Of a stretch of DNA of 64,000 nt, positions 1 to 7,656 are shown in pieces. The stretch is from CBDBBY01 sp965203215. GTDB lineage: Bacteria; Pseudomonadota; Alphaproteobacteria; Rhodobacterales; Rhodobacteraceae. The stretch covers positions 1,674,001 through 1,738,000 of the forward strand of contig CBDBBY010000001.1 in the NCBI GenBank assembly GCA_965203215.1, written 5' to 3'. The position numbers were made by a program, and so were the translations under genes. Numbering within the stretch: the first letter of the stretch is position 1; each line of letters begins with the position of its first letter. The notes under the pieces are model-generated. The model was given only the letters and a program-made list of their open reading frames with translations. It had not been told where the DNA came from and did no database searches.

Positions 1-1
1 T

Positions 2-700
2 CCATCCTTGAATCAAGATCCTCTGCCATACAGAGGGCAAAACGCAAACATGCACATGTGCGAAGCTTGCTTGGCGGCTTGGCATTCGACCCGCGAAAGG
101 AGATATCTCGAAAGAGCCGAAATCTTGGCAACGAAGTTTGCGCTTGAATTGGCCGATGCCTGCGGAGGTCAGGTCTGGGAGCATTTCACCAGCGGCTGGC
201 AGCCGGATTTCGACTACAATTCGGGAAAGCCGGACGATTTGTTCAAGCCTTGGGGCTTTCAGCCCGGACATCAATTCGAATGGTCGAGACTTCTTTTGAC
301 GCTTGAAAAGGAGTCGCCGCGGGAATGGCACCTTGATCGCGCTGTTTCGCTTTACGAAACTGGAATGAACCAAGGGCGGGATCCGCAATTCGGAGGCGTG
401 GTTTACGGAGTCGCGCCGGACGGGAATTTCGCTTCAGTGCAAAAATACTACTGGGTCCATAGCGAAGGCTTCGCGGCTGCGTGGAGACTATTCAGGAGAA
501 CGGGTTTCGATAGGTACCGCTCGGATTACAATGGCCTCTGGCGATATTCGTGGAATCACTTTGTCGACCACAAGCACGGCGCTTGGTTCCGGGTACTGCG
601 GCGCGACGGAAGCAAGGTGGACGACTATAAGTCGCCTCCCGGAAAGACCGATTACCATACGGTGATGGCATGCTGGGACGTCATCAATCATCTTCAATAG
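2..700 (+). CDS. AGE-family epimerase/isomerase, 3' part (N-terminus outside window)
   Basis: This is the C-terminal two thirds of an N-acylglucosamine 2-epimerase (AGE) family protein, cytoplasmic (alpha/alpha)6-barrel enzymes that interconvert free sugars (GlcNAc/ManNAc, mannose/fructose, sulfoquinovose). The family landmarks are visible: NANMHMCEA, where the family usually has NPHMHLLEA; GHQFEWSRLL, which holds the conserved active-site His and Glu; WVHSEGFAA; and near the end KTDYHTVMACWDV. The reading frame is open to the window edge, so the true start lies upstream. The protein ends in ...VINHLQ and no gene follows closely, so this looks like the last gene of its unit. The family call is firm; the sugar cannot be named from this part. 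Confidence 0.85.
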   Translation, partial: PSLNQDPLPYRGQNANMHMCEACLAAWHSTRERRYLERAEILATKFALELADACGGQVWEHFTSGWQPDFDYNSGKPDDLFKPWGFQPGHQFEWSRLLLTLEKESPREWHLDRAVSLYETGMNQGRDPQFGGVVYGVAPDGNFASVQKYYWVHSEGFAAAWRLFRRTGFDRYRSDYNGLWRYSWNHFVDHKHGAWFRVLRRDGSKVDDYKSPPGKTDYHTVMACWDVINHLQ

Positions 701-1246
701 GACCGCACCCGCCCGCTTCGTTGCTTTGCAGTTGCAGACGGCTCAAGATCTGAACATCGATCGCGTGCATCGATCCGCATTGATCGAACAAACTCGGCGG
801 TCGGATTGGGTGGGTTCCGACCAGCTGAACACTTCCGACAATCGCCGCAATTCATGCCCGAATGTTCTGGAGTACGGGTGAAGCAGATTCGCGGGCCGGC
901 CGGAGTGGACCGCGGTCGATATCTCACCCGGACTGCAGGATCCTTGCTGCAAGATTCGCGCGTGTTTCGGACGCGCAGGCAGCAAGCCGAAGCCAAGCCG
1001 TTAGGCTTTGGGAAAGATGAGAAGCAATCGCTGGCGCGTAGAGGACCAGCCGTCCCCGCTGCTACATCGCGCAAAGAACGCTCAGCCACCGCGCTCCAGA
1101 GAATGATTCTGCGCCGCGGTCACTTTTAGCTGCTTACTGTCATTCAATAGATGAGAACGATATGCTCAAATATGTCACCTTCGAAACTGCATGTAATTCA
1201 TATAGCAATGCATTTTTGGAAATCAAAAGAAATCTCGAATTGAAAT
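701..1246. other. Intergenic, no gene supported
   Basis: About 550 bp between the epimerase and the ATPase/Toprim pair. Open frames here are short, overlap on both strands and have the Arg/Ser/Pro-rich composition of non-coding GC-rich DNA. The one notable element is a short segment repeated beyond the ATPase gene, listed separately. Confidence 0.5.
851..895 (+). repeat. Diverged direct repeat, left copy (flanks ATPase/Toprim pair)
   Basis: 45 bp matching 3203-3247 in the same orientation at 36 of 45 positions by eye; most differences are transitions. Weaker similarity extends a further ~20 bp upstream in both copies with a small indel. The two copies bracket the ATPase/Toprim gene pair. Confidence 0.5.
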
Positions 1247-1867
1247 TCATTCACACAGAGCCTTAATCCAATTCTCAAAATTCTTGTAATTCTCATTATC
1301 CAATTCTAGTTTATCAGTCTTGAATGCCGTAAATGCCCTACCCATTCGCATTCCGGGTGCTACAATCGACAACCAAGCATAAACTTTAGACTTGCTTTCG
1401 CTAACACGAATGCCCTTATCCTTCACGTTCTTCACAAAATCACACGCAAGCTTCCATATATCGCTCTCTGGAATCAGTTCCGAGACAAAGTCCTCCAGCA
1501 CACCGGATTTTTGATTGTCCGGCATCACCCAAATGCCAATAACTTGATCTCCAAACTCTTGGACGGTTCCGCTGTGATACGGTGTTTTCGGTAACTCAAT
1601 TTCCAAATCAGAGCGAATCAGTTTATCGCGAATTGACTGCCACCTTCTTTCCAAACTATTGTTAGCATCGACAATTATGCCAATACTTCTCATATCCGAC
1701 TCCTTAATGAGCACCGGAAGATCGTTGAGCAAATTTTTGATTCCATTGCAGTTCACCAAATCCACATTCGAAATTCGTAATCTCTCCAAGACTGCCTCGA
1801 CTATTATCTTGTCCGTTCTTCCCTCGAGCAAGAATAGTCGTTTCGATGAAGCCCTGTCTTCCATCAA
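1247..1867 (-). CDS. Toprim-like protein (DUF3226/DUF4435-type), partner of AAA ATPase
   Basis: A 206-residue protein with a Toprim-like start: FLLEGRTDK (Glu15, Asp19) followed by the second acidic motif GIIVDANN (Asp67), where classical Toprim domains have DxD; here the second Asp is replaced by Asn69. RRWQSI follows as in DUF3226 proteins (VDAD..RW..I). Toprim domains bind metal and cut or remodel nucleic acid. The gene starts 8 bp after the stop of the AAA ATPase on the same strand, so they form a two-gene unit. ATPase plus Toprim partner is the architecture of PARIS (AriA-AriB) and, as one chain, of OLD nucleases. A defence role is inference; the Toprim-like fold is fairly secure. The Ile/Asn/Lys-rich coding contrasts with the GC-rich neighbours and suggests acquisition. 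Confidence 0.7.
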   Translation of the reverse strand: MMEDRASSKRLFLLEGRTDKIIVEAVLERLRISNVDLVNCNGIKNLLNDLPVLIKESDMRSIGIIVDANNSLERRWQSIRDKLIRSDLEIELPKTPYHSGTVQEFGDQVIGIWVMPDNQKSGVLEDFVSELIPESDIWKLACDFVKNVKDKGIRVSESKSKVYAWLSIVAPGMRMGRAFTAFKTDKLELDNENYKNFENWIKALCE

Positions 1868-1874
1868 TTCAGAC

Positions 1875-2987
1875 CTACCTTACTTCGATACCACGCCTTG
1901 CGACAACCTCCAGCTCCGATTCGTCAAAGGTGATTGCCTTCTGTGATTCACCGCCTTCTTCAATTCTTACCAGAATGCCGTCCACAGCTTTGTTCTCAAC
2001 TGCAGCTTCTGCAAACCCCTTGACGCAGTCAAAACTATGGGTTGTCGCGATTACCTGAACGTCATTGTCATTGGCCGCTTGCAACACCATTTTCCAGAAG
2101 CTTGATTGTGCGGTATAGTGAATTCCGATTTCCGCTTCGTCTATGAACAGAAATCCCCCTTGGCCGCATGAAATAGCCGCTGCTACAGCCAGCACCCTCG
2201 TAGCTCCATCGCCTAAGCTTCTAAGTGGAACGGGTTTATCGACTTGCTCCATCTTGACAATGATTTTTTGTGCATCCCTGTCACCTACAACAGCAATCCG
2301 TTCAATCTTTTTTGTCGTTAAAACATTTAATGCCTCGACTGCCAAGTTCTCATTTGGTGTCAGCGCAAACTCGTTCCAAAATTCGATAATAGTTCGCGTG
2401 TCGGATAATCTCGGGTTCAGCCAAGTAAAATTTATTTCCTCCACATCTGAGTTTATATCGAGATCACTTGGCCCATTAACCAATGACCAAAGATTCCAAG
2501 TCATCAATTCTTTTGTTCCACGAAACTTTCTGCCTAAGGTAGCGTAATACACGGGTGGGGAACGTTCCGAAATTTTATTCATTTTTAAACGATCATCGAA
2601 AGTTCGTTTGGAAAATGATTCAATATATGTTAGCTTTAGTAATTCTGTATCGTTGGAGCCCTTTGAACCAATTACAATTTTATCTTGCTTGTTTGGATTT
2701 CTTCCCCAAAATAGGGTCTTTATAAACGTGCCATCATCCTGATCTATCTGACCATTGACTTTTGAAGCTATTTCTTCTCTGTTCAATAGGATACTCCCAA
2801 TTGACTCACTAGTCCCACGCGCAGCCCAGATTCGCACAGCCTCCAGCACCGTCGTTTTTCCGACGCCGTTTCTACCTGTTAGAAGTGTCGCACGACCAAG
2901 TTTGGGGAGACATAGGCTTTTGATTCCACGAAACCCTTCAATTGACAGGTTCGGCAGGTGCAAGGGACTGCTGTCGCTGCTGGACAT
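1875..2987 (-). CDS. AAA_15/AAA_21-type ATPase of a two-gene defence-like unit
   Basis: A 370-residue ABC/SMC-like ATPase of the OLD/AriA type. It begins with LSIEGFRGIKSL, typical of these proteins; Walker A is GRNGVGKTT at residues 38-46. The signature-like region RSLGDGATRVLA is followed by Walker B GGFLFIDEAEIGIHY and the switch His in ATTHS. It lacks the long coiled coil of true SMC proteins and has no fused nuclease; the nuclease-like function is probably supplied by the Toprim-like gene starting 8 bp downstream. Base composition is AT-richer than the flanking transporter genes. In known systems such ATPases form scaffolds that sense a phage trigger and release the effector. That function here is inference from architecture. 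Confidence 0.75.
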   Translation of the reverse strand: MSSSDSSPLHLPNLSIEGFRGIKSLCLPKLGRATLLTGRNGVGKTTVLEAVRIWAARGTSESIGSILLNREEIASKVNGQIDQDDGTFIKTLFWGRNPNKQDKIVIGSKGSNDTELLKLTYIESFSKRTFDDRLKMNKISERSPPVYYATLGRKFRGTKELMTWNLWSLVNGPSDLDINSDVEEINFTWLNPRLSDTRTIIEFWNEFALTPNENLAVEALNVLTTKKIERIAVVGDRDAQKIIVKMEQVDKPVPLRSLGDGATRVLAVAAAISCGQGGFLFIDEAEIGIHYTAQSSFWKMVLQAANDNDVQVIATTHSFDCVKGFAEAAVENKAVDGILVRIEEGGESQKAITFDESELEVVARRGIEVR

Positions 2988-3578
2988 CAGAAGTTCCTTT
3001 CTGGTCTTTCGTGATTTAGCAAAGTGCCTGGCCTTGAGGAGTAATTGTGCTGGCTCTGGCAGAAATTATCAAGGTGTTAGGGTCTTGGTTTCGAAAGCCT
3101 GTTGCCATTTCCAATCTGCTTGGCAGGAAGTTGACCCATTTGTATCGTCGAACAAAATTTGTGTTGAAGGGTTAAGCTGACCGCCAGCAGATCGCCTCGG
3201 AATCCATGCCAGAGTGCTCCGGAGTGCGGTTGAAGTAGATTGACGGGTATCAATCGGACACCCGACCATCGGCGAGTTGGCGCGGCTGACATGCCAAAGC
3301 AACCGGCCATGTTGCATGCCATGTTCCCTGTCGTGACGAGGCCCGGGCGGAAAGGTTCACAGCAAGGTCTGAATCCGATCAATATTGAATGCTCGGCATA
3401 GGCATTATGAGCAGATTCCCTCGGACCGAATTGAGCGAATCGATTCCCTTCAACTTTTCCGGCATCATCCTGATCGCCGTCCGAAACTGGCGACGCCCGC
3501 GGGACTGGAGAATTCAGAATCCGGGCCTCGCCGGGCCGACTTGGAAGTTCATTCGGAAATGAATTCAGAACGGGCCGT
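2988..3578. other. Intergenic with repeat copy, no gene supported
   Basis: About 590 bp between the ATPase and the peptide transporter. No open frame here looks like protein; candidates on both strands are low-complexity shadows. It contains the second copy of a diverged 45-bp repeat. Confidence 0.5.
3203..3247 (+). repeat. Diverged direct repeat, right copy
   Basis: Counterpart of 851-895, same orientation, about 80% identical over 45 bp, on the other side of the ATPase/Toprim pair. It may be the trace of an insertion boundary or of an ancient mobile repeat. Confidence 0.5.
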
Positions 3579-4604
3579 TCAAGCGCTGGACCTCAATGCA
3601 GTTCCACTCGGCCTTGCCTCGGCAAAGTGGCATGCGCTGCGCTGACCGCGCAATACGACCCTAAGGCGAGGCATCTCGCTGCGGCACCGTTCACGAGCGA
3701 ATCGGCAGCGCGGGTGGAAATAGCAGCCGGAGGGCGGATCAATCGGGCTGGGGACCTCTCCCTCCAGCCAGTTTCGATTTCGAGTCTCCCTTCCTACTGG
3801 ACTGTAGCGCGGAACTGCCGACAGGAGCGCTTGGGTATAGGGATGGGTCGGCTTCTCATAAATTTGACGAGTCGTTCCGTCCTCGACGATCTTGCCGAGA
3901 TACATGACCATGACTCGGTCGCAGACGTGCCGGACAACCGACAAGTCATGGGCAATGAACAGGTAAGACAGCTGGAAATCTGCCTGCAGGTCCGCCAAAA
4001 GATTGATCACCTGGGCCTGCACGGAGACGTCCAAGGCCGAAACGGGCTCGTCGCATACGATGAATTCCGGATTGGGCGCCAATGCCCTGGCGATGCTTAT
4101 TCGTTGACGTTGACCGCCCGAGAACTGGTGCGGGTAACGGGACGCGTCGGCGGCGTGCAGCCCGACCCTTTGGAGCAAGTCCGCCACCCGGCCTTTCCAA
4201 AGTTCGCGTTCAAGCAAGTCCGGAAAAACACGCCAAGGCTCGCTGATTATCTCTCCGACCGTCATGCGCGGATTGAGAGACGCATAGGGGTCTTGAAAAA
4301 CGATTTGGATGCGCCGCCGCAGCTGCCGCGTCTCCTCCTTCGAAAACCTCAGCACATCGCGACCATCGAAATGGATATCGCCGCTTGTCGGATCTTGCAG
4401 CCTTGCAATCAACCTCGCGACCGTTGATTTGCCGCAGCCGGATTCCCCGACAAGACCGAGGGTCTCGCCCCTTCCGATGTTGAAACTTACCCCCGCGACT
4501 GCTCGGAGATTCCGTTTGGCTCCCAACAACTTGTTGCGCCCAAAAGGATAGCTTTTCGTCAGGTTGCGCACGCTCAGGAGCGGCTCCGCAGCTTCAGCGG
4601 GCAT
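3579..4604 (-). CDS. Dipeptide/oligopeptide ABC transporter ATP-binding protein (OppF/DppF type)
   Basis: One of two ATPases of a five-gene peptide-type importer. Walker A GESGCGKST, the ABC signature FSGGQRQR and Walker B FIVCDEPVSALD are intact. The C-terminus carries the oligopeptide/dipeptide extension with PTHPYTQALL and the Cys-containing CYFHPRC segment, which marks the OppD/OppF subfamily rather than other importers. The ATG at 4604 is preferred over a TTG three codons upstream; it overlaps the OppD-type gene by 11 bp, so translation is probably coupled. It is the last gene of the minus-strand unit that begins with the solute-binding protein ending at 7657. Substrates of the family include di/oligopeptides, nickel, and some sugars or opines; the precise one is not evident. 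Confidence 0.92.
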   Translation of the reverse strand: MPAEAAEPLLSVRNLTKSYPFGRNKLLGAKRNLRAVAGVSFNIGRGETLGLVGESGCGKSTVARLIARLQDPTSGDIHFDGRDVLRFSKEETRQLRRRIQIVFQDPYASLNPRMTVGEIISEPWRVFPDLLERELWKGRVADLLQRVGLHAADASRYPHQFSGGQRQRISIARALAPNPEFIVCDEPVSALDVSVQAQVINLLADLQADFQLSYLFIAHDLSVVRHVCDRVMVMYLGKIVEDGTTRQIYEKPTHPYTQALLSAVPRYSPVGRETRNRNWLEGEVPSPIDPPSGCYFHPRCRFARERCRSEMPRLRVVLRGQRSACHFAEARPSGTALRSSA

Positions 4605-5631
4605 TGTCGCCAACCGCCAACCCTTCGAGTTCTCCTGCGAAATGGCATGAACTGAAGTGAGAGTCCGAAATCCAGTTTCCCTCCGGCAAGTCCGTCCGAC
4701 ACCTGTTCTGCGAAAAAGCGCAACGCGGATGAAACGCGCACCCTGACGGGATCTTCGAGAGCACCGGCGGCGAACCTCCGATTGCCTTCAGCCGAACCTG
4801 GACATCTTCAATCTGAGGGGCCGAGGCCATCAGCGCGATCGTATACGGATGCGAAGGCTTTCGAAATATCGATTCCACCGGTGCGCATTCGACAATGCGG
4901 CCAGCATACATGACCGCCACTCTGTCGGCGGTCTCCGCGATCACTCCAAGGTCGTGGGTGATGAGGACGATTGCCAAGCCCGATTCCTTCTGCAATTCCC
5001 CAAGCAACGACAGGATCTGGCTTTGCACGGTTACGTCCAAGGCTGTCGTCGGCTCGTCGGCCACAAGCACGTCGGGATTCTGAGCCAATGCCATTGCAAT
5101 CATCACTCGTTGGGACATGCCGCCGGAGAATTGATGCGGGTAGTTTCCGATCCTCTCGCGCGCGGACGGAATTCGCACGCGGTCCATGAGTTCCTCCGCC
5201 GTCTTCAGCGCTGTGCGGCGATCCGACCCCGTGCGCACGCGATACATTTCCGAAATCTGGAACCCTACCGTCAAGCTCGGATTCAGGGCTGTAACGGCAT
5301 CTTGGAAAATCATCGCGATGCCTTGGCCGCGAACGGACCGCCGAACCTGCTCGGATGCGCCGACCAGTTCGATTCCCCGAAACCGGACGCTTCCCGTTAC
5401 TTGTCCCGGAGGGCAATTCACGATTCCGATCACGGCCATCTGGCTCACGCTCTTGCCCGATCCGGACTCGCCGAGGATCCCGAAGGTTTCTCCTTCGGAC
5501 ACTTCATAATCAATTCCGTTGACAGCGTGAAAGCTGCCTTGGTGGGTTGCAAACTGAACGCGCAAGTCCCTGACAGCAAGAAGCGGCGCATTCGGATCGA
5601 ATCCTGCGTACTGCCTGTACTCCCTTCTCAT
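4594..5631 (-). CDS. Dipeptide/oligopeptide ABC transporter ATP-binding protein (OppD/DppD type)
   Basis: First ATPase of the peptide-type importer, 345 residues. Walker A GESGSGKSV, signature FSGGMSQR, Walker B VLVADEPTTALD and the switch region VLITHDLGV are present, followed by the OppD/F C-terminal extension (PSHPYTIALM, CAFHPRC). The ATG overlaps the TGA of the permease gene upstream as ATGA, and its end overlaps the next ATPase gene, which shows tight operon packing. OppD and OppF form the heterodimeric motor on the cytoplasmic face of the OppB/OppC permease pair. Confidence 0.92.
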   Translation of the reverse strand: MRREYRQYAGFDPNAPLLAVRDLRVQFATHQGSFHAVNGIDYEVSEGETFGILGESGSGKSVSQMAVIGIVNCPPGQVTGSVRFRGIELVGASEQVRRSVRGQGIAMIFQDAVTALNPSLTVGFQISEMYRVRTGSDRRTALKTAEELMDRVRIPSARERIGNYPHQFSGGMSQRVMIAMALAQNPDVLVADEPTTALDVTVQSQILSLLGELQKESGLAIVLITHDLGVIAETADRVAVMYAGRIVECAPVESIFRKPSHPYTIALMASAPQIEDVQVRLKAIGGSPPVLSKIPSGCAFHPRCAFSQNRCRTDLPEGNWISDSHFSSCHFAGELEGLAVGDNAR

Positions 5632-6602
5632 TCAAATTGCCTGCCGGGTTCGGGTCGCGGCTCCTCCCGCCGCTTCAGATACCGCCATCGCTGGACCGGG
5701 TCGCTGACCGCGCGCACCCAAGCCGCGATAAGATTGAGGCTCAGCGCCGTCAGCATGATCGCCACGCCCGGAAGCGCAACCATCCACCAGGCAGACCGCA
5801 TGTGGTCTCGTCCTTTGGCGATCATCAACCCCCATGACGGATCGGGCGGTTGGATTCCGAATCCTAAAAAGCTGAGCGACGCTTCGGATAGAATCAATAT
5901 GGCGATTTCCAGCGTGAATAGAACCAGCAGCGGCGATGCCATGTTCGGCAGCAGATGTCTTGCCATAATGCGGCTGTCTCTGCACCCGATTGAGCGCGCG
6001 GCCTCGACGAACGTGCTTTCGCGGTAGGAGAGCGCGAGGCCCCTGGCCATCCTTGCATAAACCATCCAATGCAGCAGCGCGAATACGAGTATGAGATTGG
6101 CGTATCCGCCGCCGATCAGGAACAGGATGAAGAGCGCGACCAGAAGCGACGGCAAGGCCAGCATGCCGTCGACTGTCCTCATGATCAGATCCTCCAGCGG
6201 CCCCCGCAGAAATCCGGCCACAAGTCCAAGCGCAATGCCAATCAAGGCGGATACAGTGGCGCCGATCAAGCTGACGGAAATCGAAACTCTGGTGCCGTAG
6301 ATCAGTCGACTGAGCATGTCGCGACCAAGCTCGTCGGTGCCGAGTATATGCGGTACGCCGCTCGCCCCCGCAGAGAATGGCGGCAAAAGGCGCTCCTTGA
6401 GATTGAGCTGAACCGGATCGTACGGAGCGACAAAGTCTGCGCCCAGTGTCGCGATGGCCAGAATGGCCAGGAAGGCCGCGGAAGCGAGCGTTATCCTGTC
6501 GTTCGCAAGCGCGCGCAGGTAATCGCGCCAACCCAGCGCCGCATCGCGAGACTCGTCGCCCGGCTCGCCGGCCGAAGCGTTTGCGGACGCCGCCTCTTCC
6601 AT
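5628..6602 (-). CDS. Dipeptide/oligopeptide ABC transporter permease (OppC/DppC type)
   Basis: A 324-residue inner-membrane permease with a soluble N-terminus rich in Ala/Glu, a first membrane helix near residues 40-60 and the OppC_N plus BPD_transp_1 arrangement. The EAA-type loop reads EAARSIGCRDSRIMARH, the contact site for the ATPase. A longer in-frame reading starts inside the upstream gene; the ATG at 6602 lies 2 bp after that gene's stop and is the sensible start. Its TGA overlaps the ATG of the OppD-type gene. It pairs with the OppB-type permease encoded just upstream. Confidence 0.9.
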   Translation of the reverse strand: MEEAASANASAGEPGDESRDAALGWRDYLRALANDRITLASAAFLAILAIATLGADFVAPYDPVQLNLKERLLPPFSAGASGVPHILGTDELGRDMLSRLIYGTRVSISVSLIGATVSALIGIALGLVAGFLRGPLEDLIMRTVDGMLALPSLLVALFILFLIGGGYANLILVFALLHWMVYARMARGLALSYRESTFVEAARSIGCRDSRIMARHLLPNMASPLLVLFTLEIAILILSEASLSFLGFGIQPPDPSWGLMIAKGRDHMRSAWWMVALPGVAIMLTALSLNLIAAWVRAVSDPVQRWRYLKRREEPRPEPGRQFE

Positions 6603-6604
6603 CT

Positions 6605-7573
6605 TCACGACCCGGTCTGCTTGAACCGAATTTTCGGGTCTAGAAGCGTGTAGGCGACGTCGACCAGAAAGTTCACAGTTATGACGAGCGCCGCGACCAC
6701 GCATATGCCAGCCTGCACCATGGGGAGGTCGCCGCGGTTGAGAGAGTCGATGAGCAGCAGCCCGATGCCGGGCCACGCGAACACCGTTTCCACCAGAATT
6801 GCGCCCGTCAGCAGAGCCGACAGTTCGTCGCCGGTAATCGTCACTATGGGGATCGCCGCATTCTTCAAGCCGTGCACCAGCACGATCCGAGCGTCCGATG
6901 CCCCTTTTGCCCGCGCCGCCGTGATATACGGCTTCGCAAGCTCGTCCAGCATCGCGCTGCGTACTACTTGGGCAATCCGGCCCATCGGCCGCGCGGCAAG
7001 AGTGAGAGCCGGCAGCACAACATATTCAAGCCCTCCGTATCCGGTCGTCGGAAACCAACCCAGCGTGACCCCGAACAGAACGATGAGCATCAGGCCAAGC
7101 CAGAACTGAACGACGGAGACCCCCGCCAAGGACAAGACCGTAACGATCCGGTCTATCGGCGAGCGCGGCCACAGAGCTGCGGCGATGCCCATGGCGAGCG
7201 CGAAGATCAAGGCGATCGCCATCGCGACGCCTGCCAAGAAGAACGTGGCGGGCAGCCTATCCAGAACGAGCGGGAGGACGGGCTTTCCGAGTCCGTCCCG
7301 CAGCAGCTCCGCGGGCATCACGGAAAATCCGAACCTGTAGCTGACTCCGAAATCGCCCCTGAGCGCGTCGCCGATGAACCGTAAGTACTGGACCAGAAGC
7401 GGGTCGTTCAGGCCGATGTTCGCGCGCAGGGTTTCAAGCGCTTGCTCGGTCGCGTTTACGCCCAGAATGTTCAGTGCCGGATCGCCAATGGAGCGCCCGG
7501 CAAAGAAGACGAAGCTGACGGTTGCGAAAAGCAGGATCGCAGAATGCAACAGACGGTAGAATATATGGCGCAT
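6605..7573 (-). CDS. Dipeptide/oligopeptide ABC transporter permease (OppB/DppB type)
   Basis: 322-residue permease with the OppB layout: N-terminal helix (LLHSAILLFATVSFVFF), a large periplasmic loop, then a core with five further helices and the EAA-type loop ITAARAKGASDARIVLVHG. The gene follows the solute-binding protein gene after about 80 bp and is separated by 2 bp from the OppC-type gene. Together they form the heterodimeric pore of the importer. Confidence 0.9.
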   Translation of the reverse strand: MRHIFYRLLHSAILLFATVSFVFFAGRSIGDPALNILGVNATEQALETLRANIGLNDPLLVQYLRFIGDALRGDFGVSYRFGFSVMPAELLRDGLGKPVLPLVLDRLPATFFLAGVAMAIALIFALAMGIAAALWPRSPIDRIVTVLSLAGVSVVQFWLGLMLIVLFGVTLGWFPTTGYGGLEYVVLPALTLAARPMGRIAQVVRSAMLDELAKPYITAARAKGASDARIVLVHGLKNAAIPIVTITGDELSALLTGAILVETVFAWPGIGLLLIDSLNRGDLPMVQAGICVVAALVITVNFLVDVAYTLLDPKIRFKQTGS

Positions 7574-7656
7574 CCGGAGTTACCAGAAAGTTCTCTGGAC
7601 GTTCAGAATGCGCCTAATTCCGTCATGGTCGACGGCTGCGAACGCGACCTCTCAAA

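Noticed and set aside
806..1129. 107-residue open frame on the plus strand
   Set aside because: Composition rich in Arg/Gln/Ala, overlapped by equally long minus frames, no ribosome site and no motif; treated as non-coding.
3385..3645. 86-residue plus-strand frame before the peptide transporter genes
   Set aside because: Runs into the 3' end of the OppF-type gene on the other strand and has no protein-like features.
4849..6027. 392-residue plus-strand frame opposite the peptide transporter genes
   Set aside because: Antisense shadow of two clearly coding minus-strand genes.
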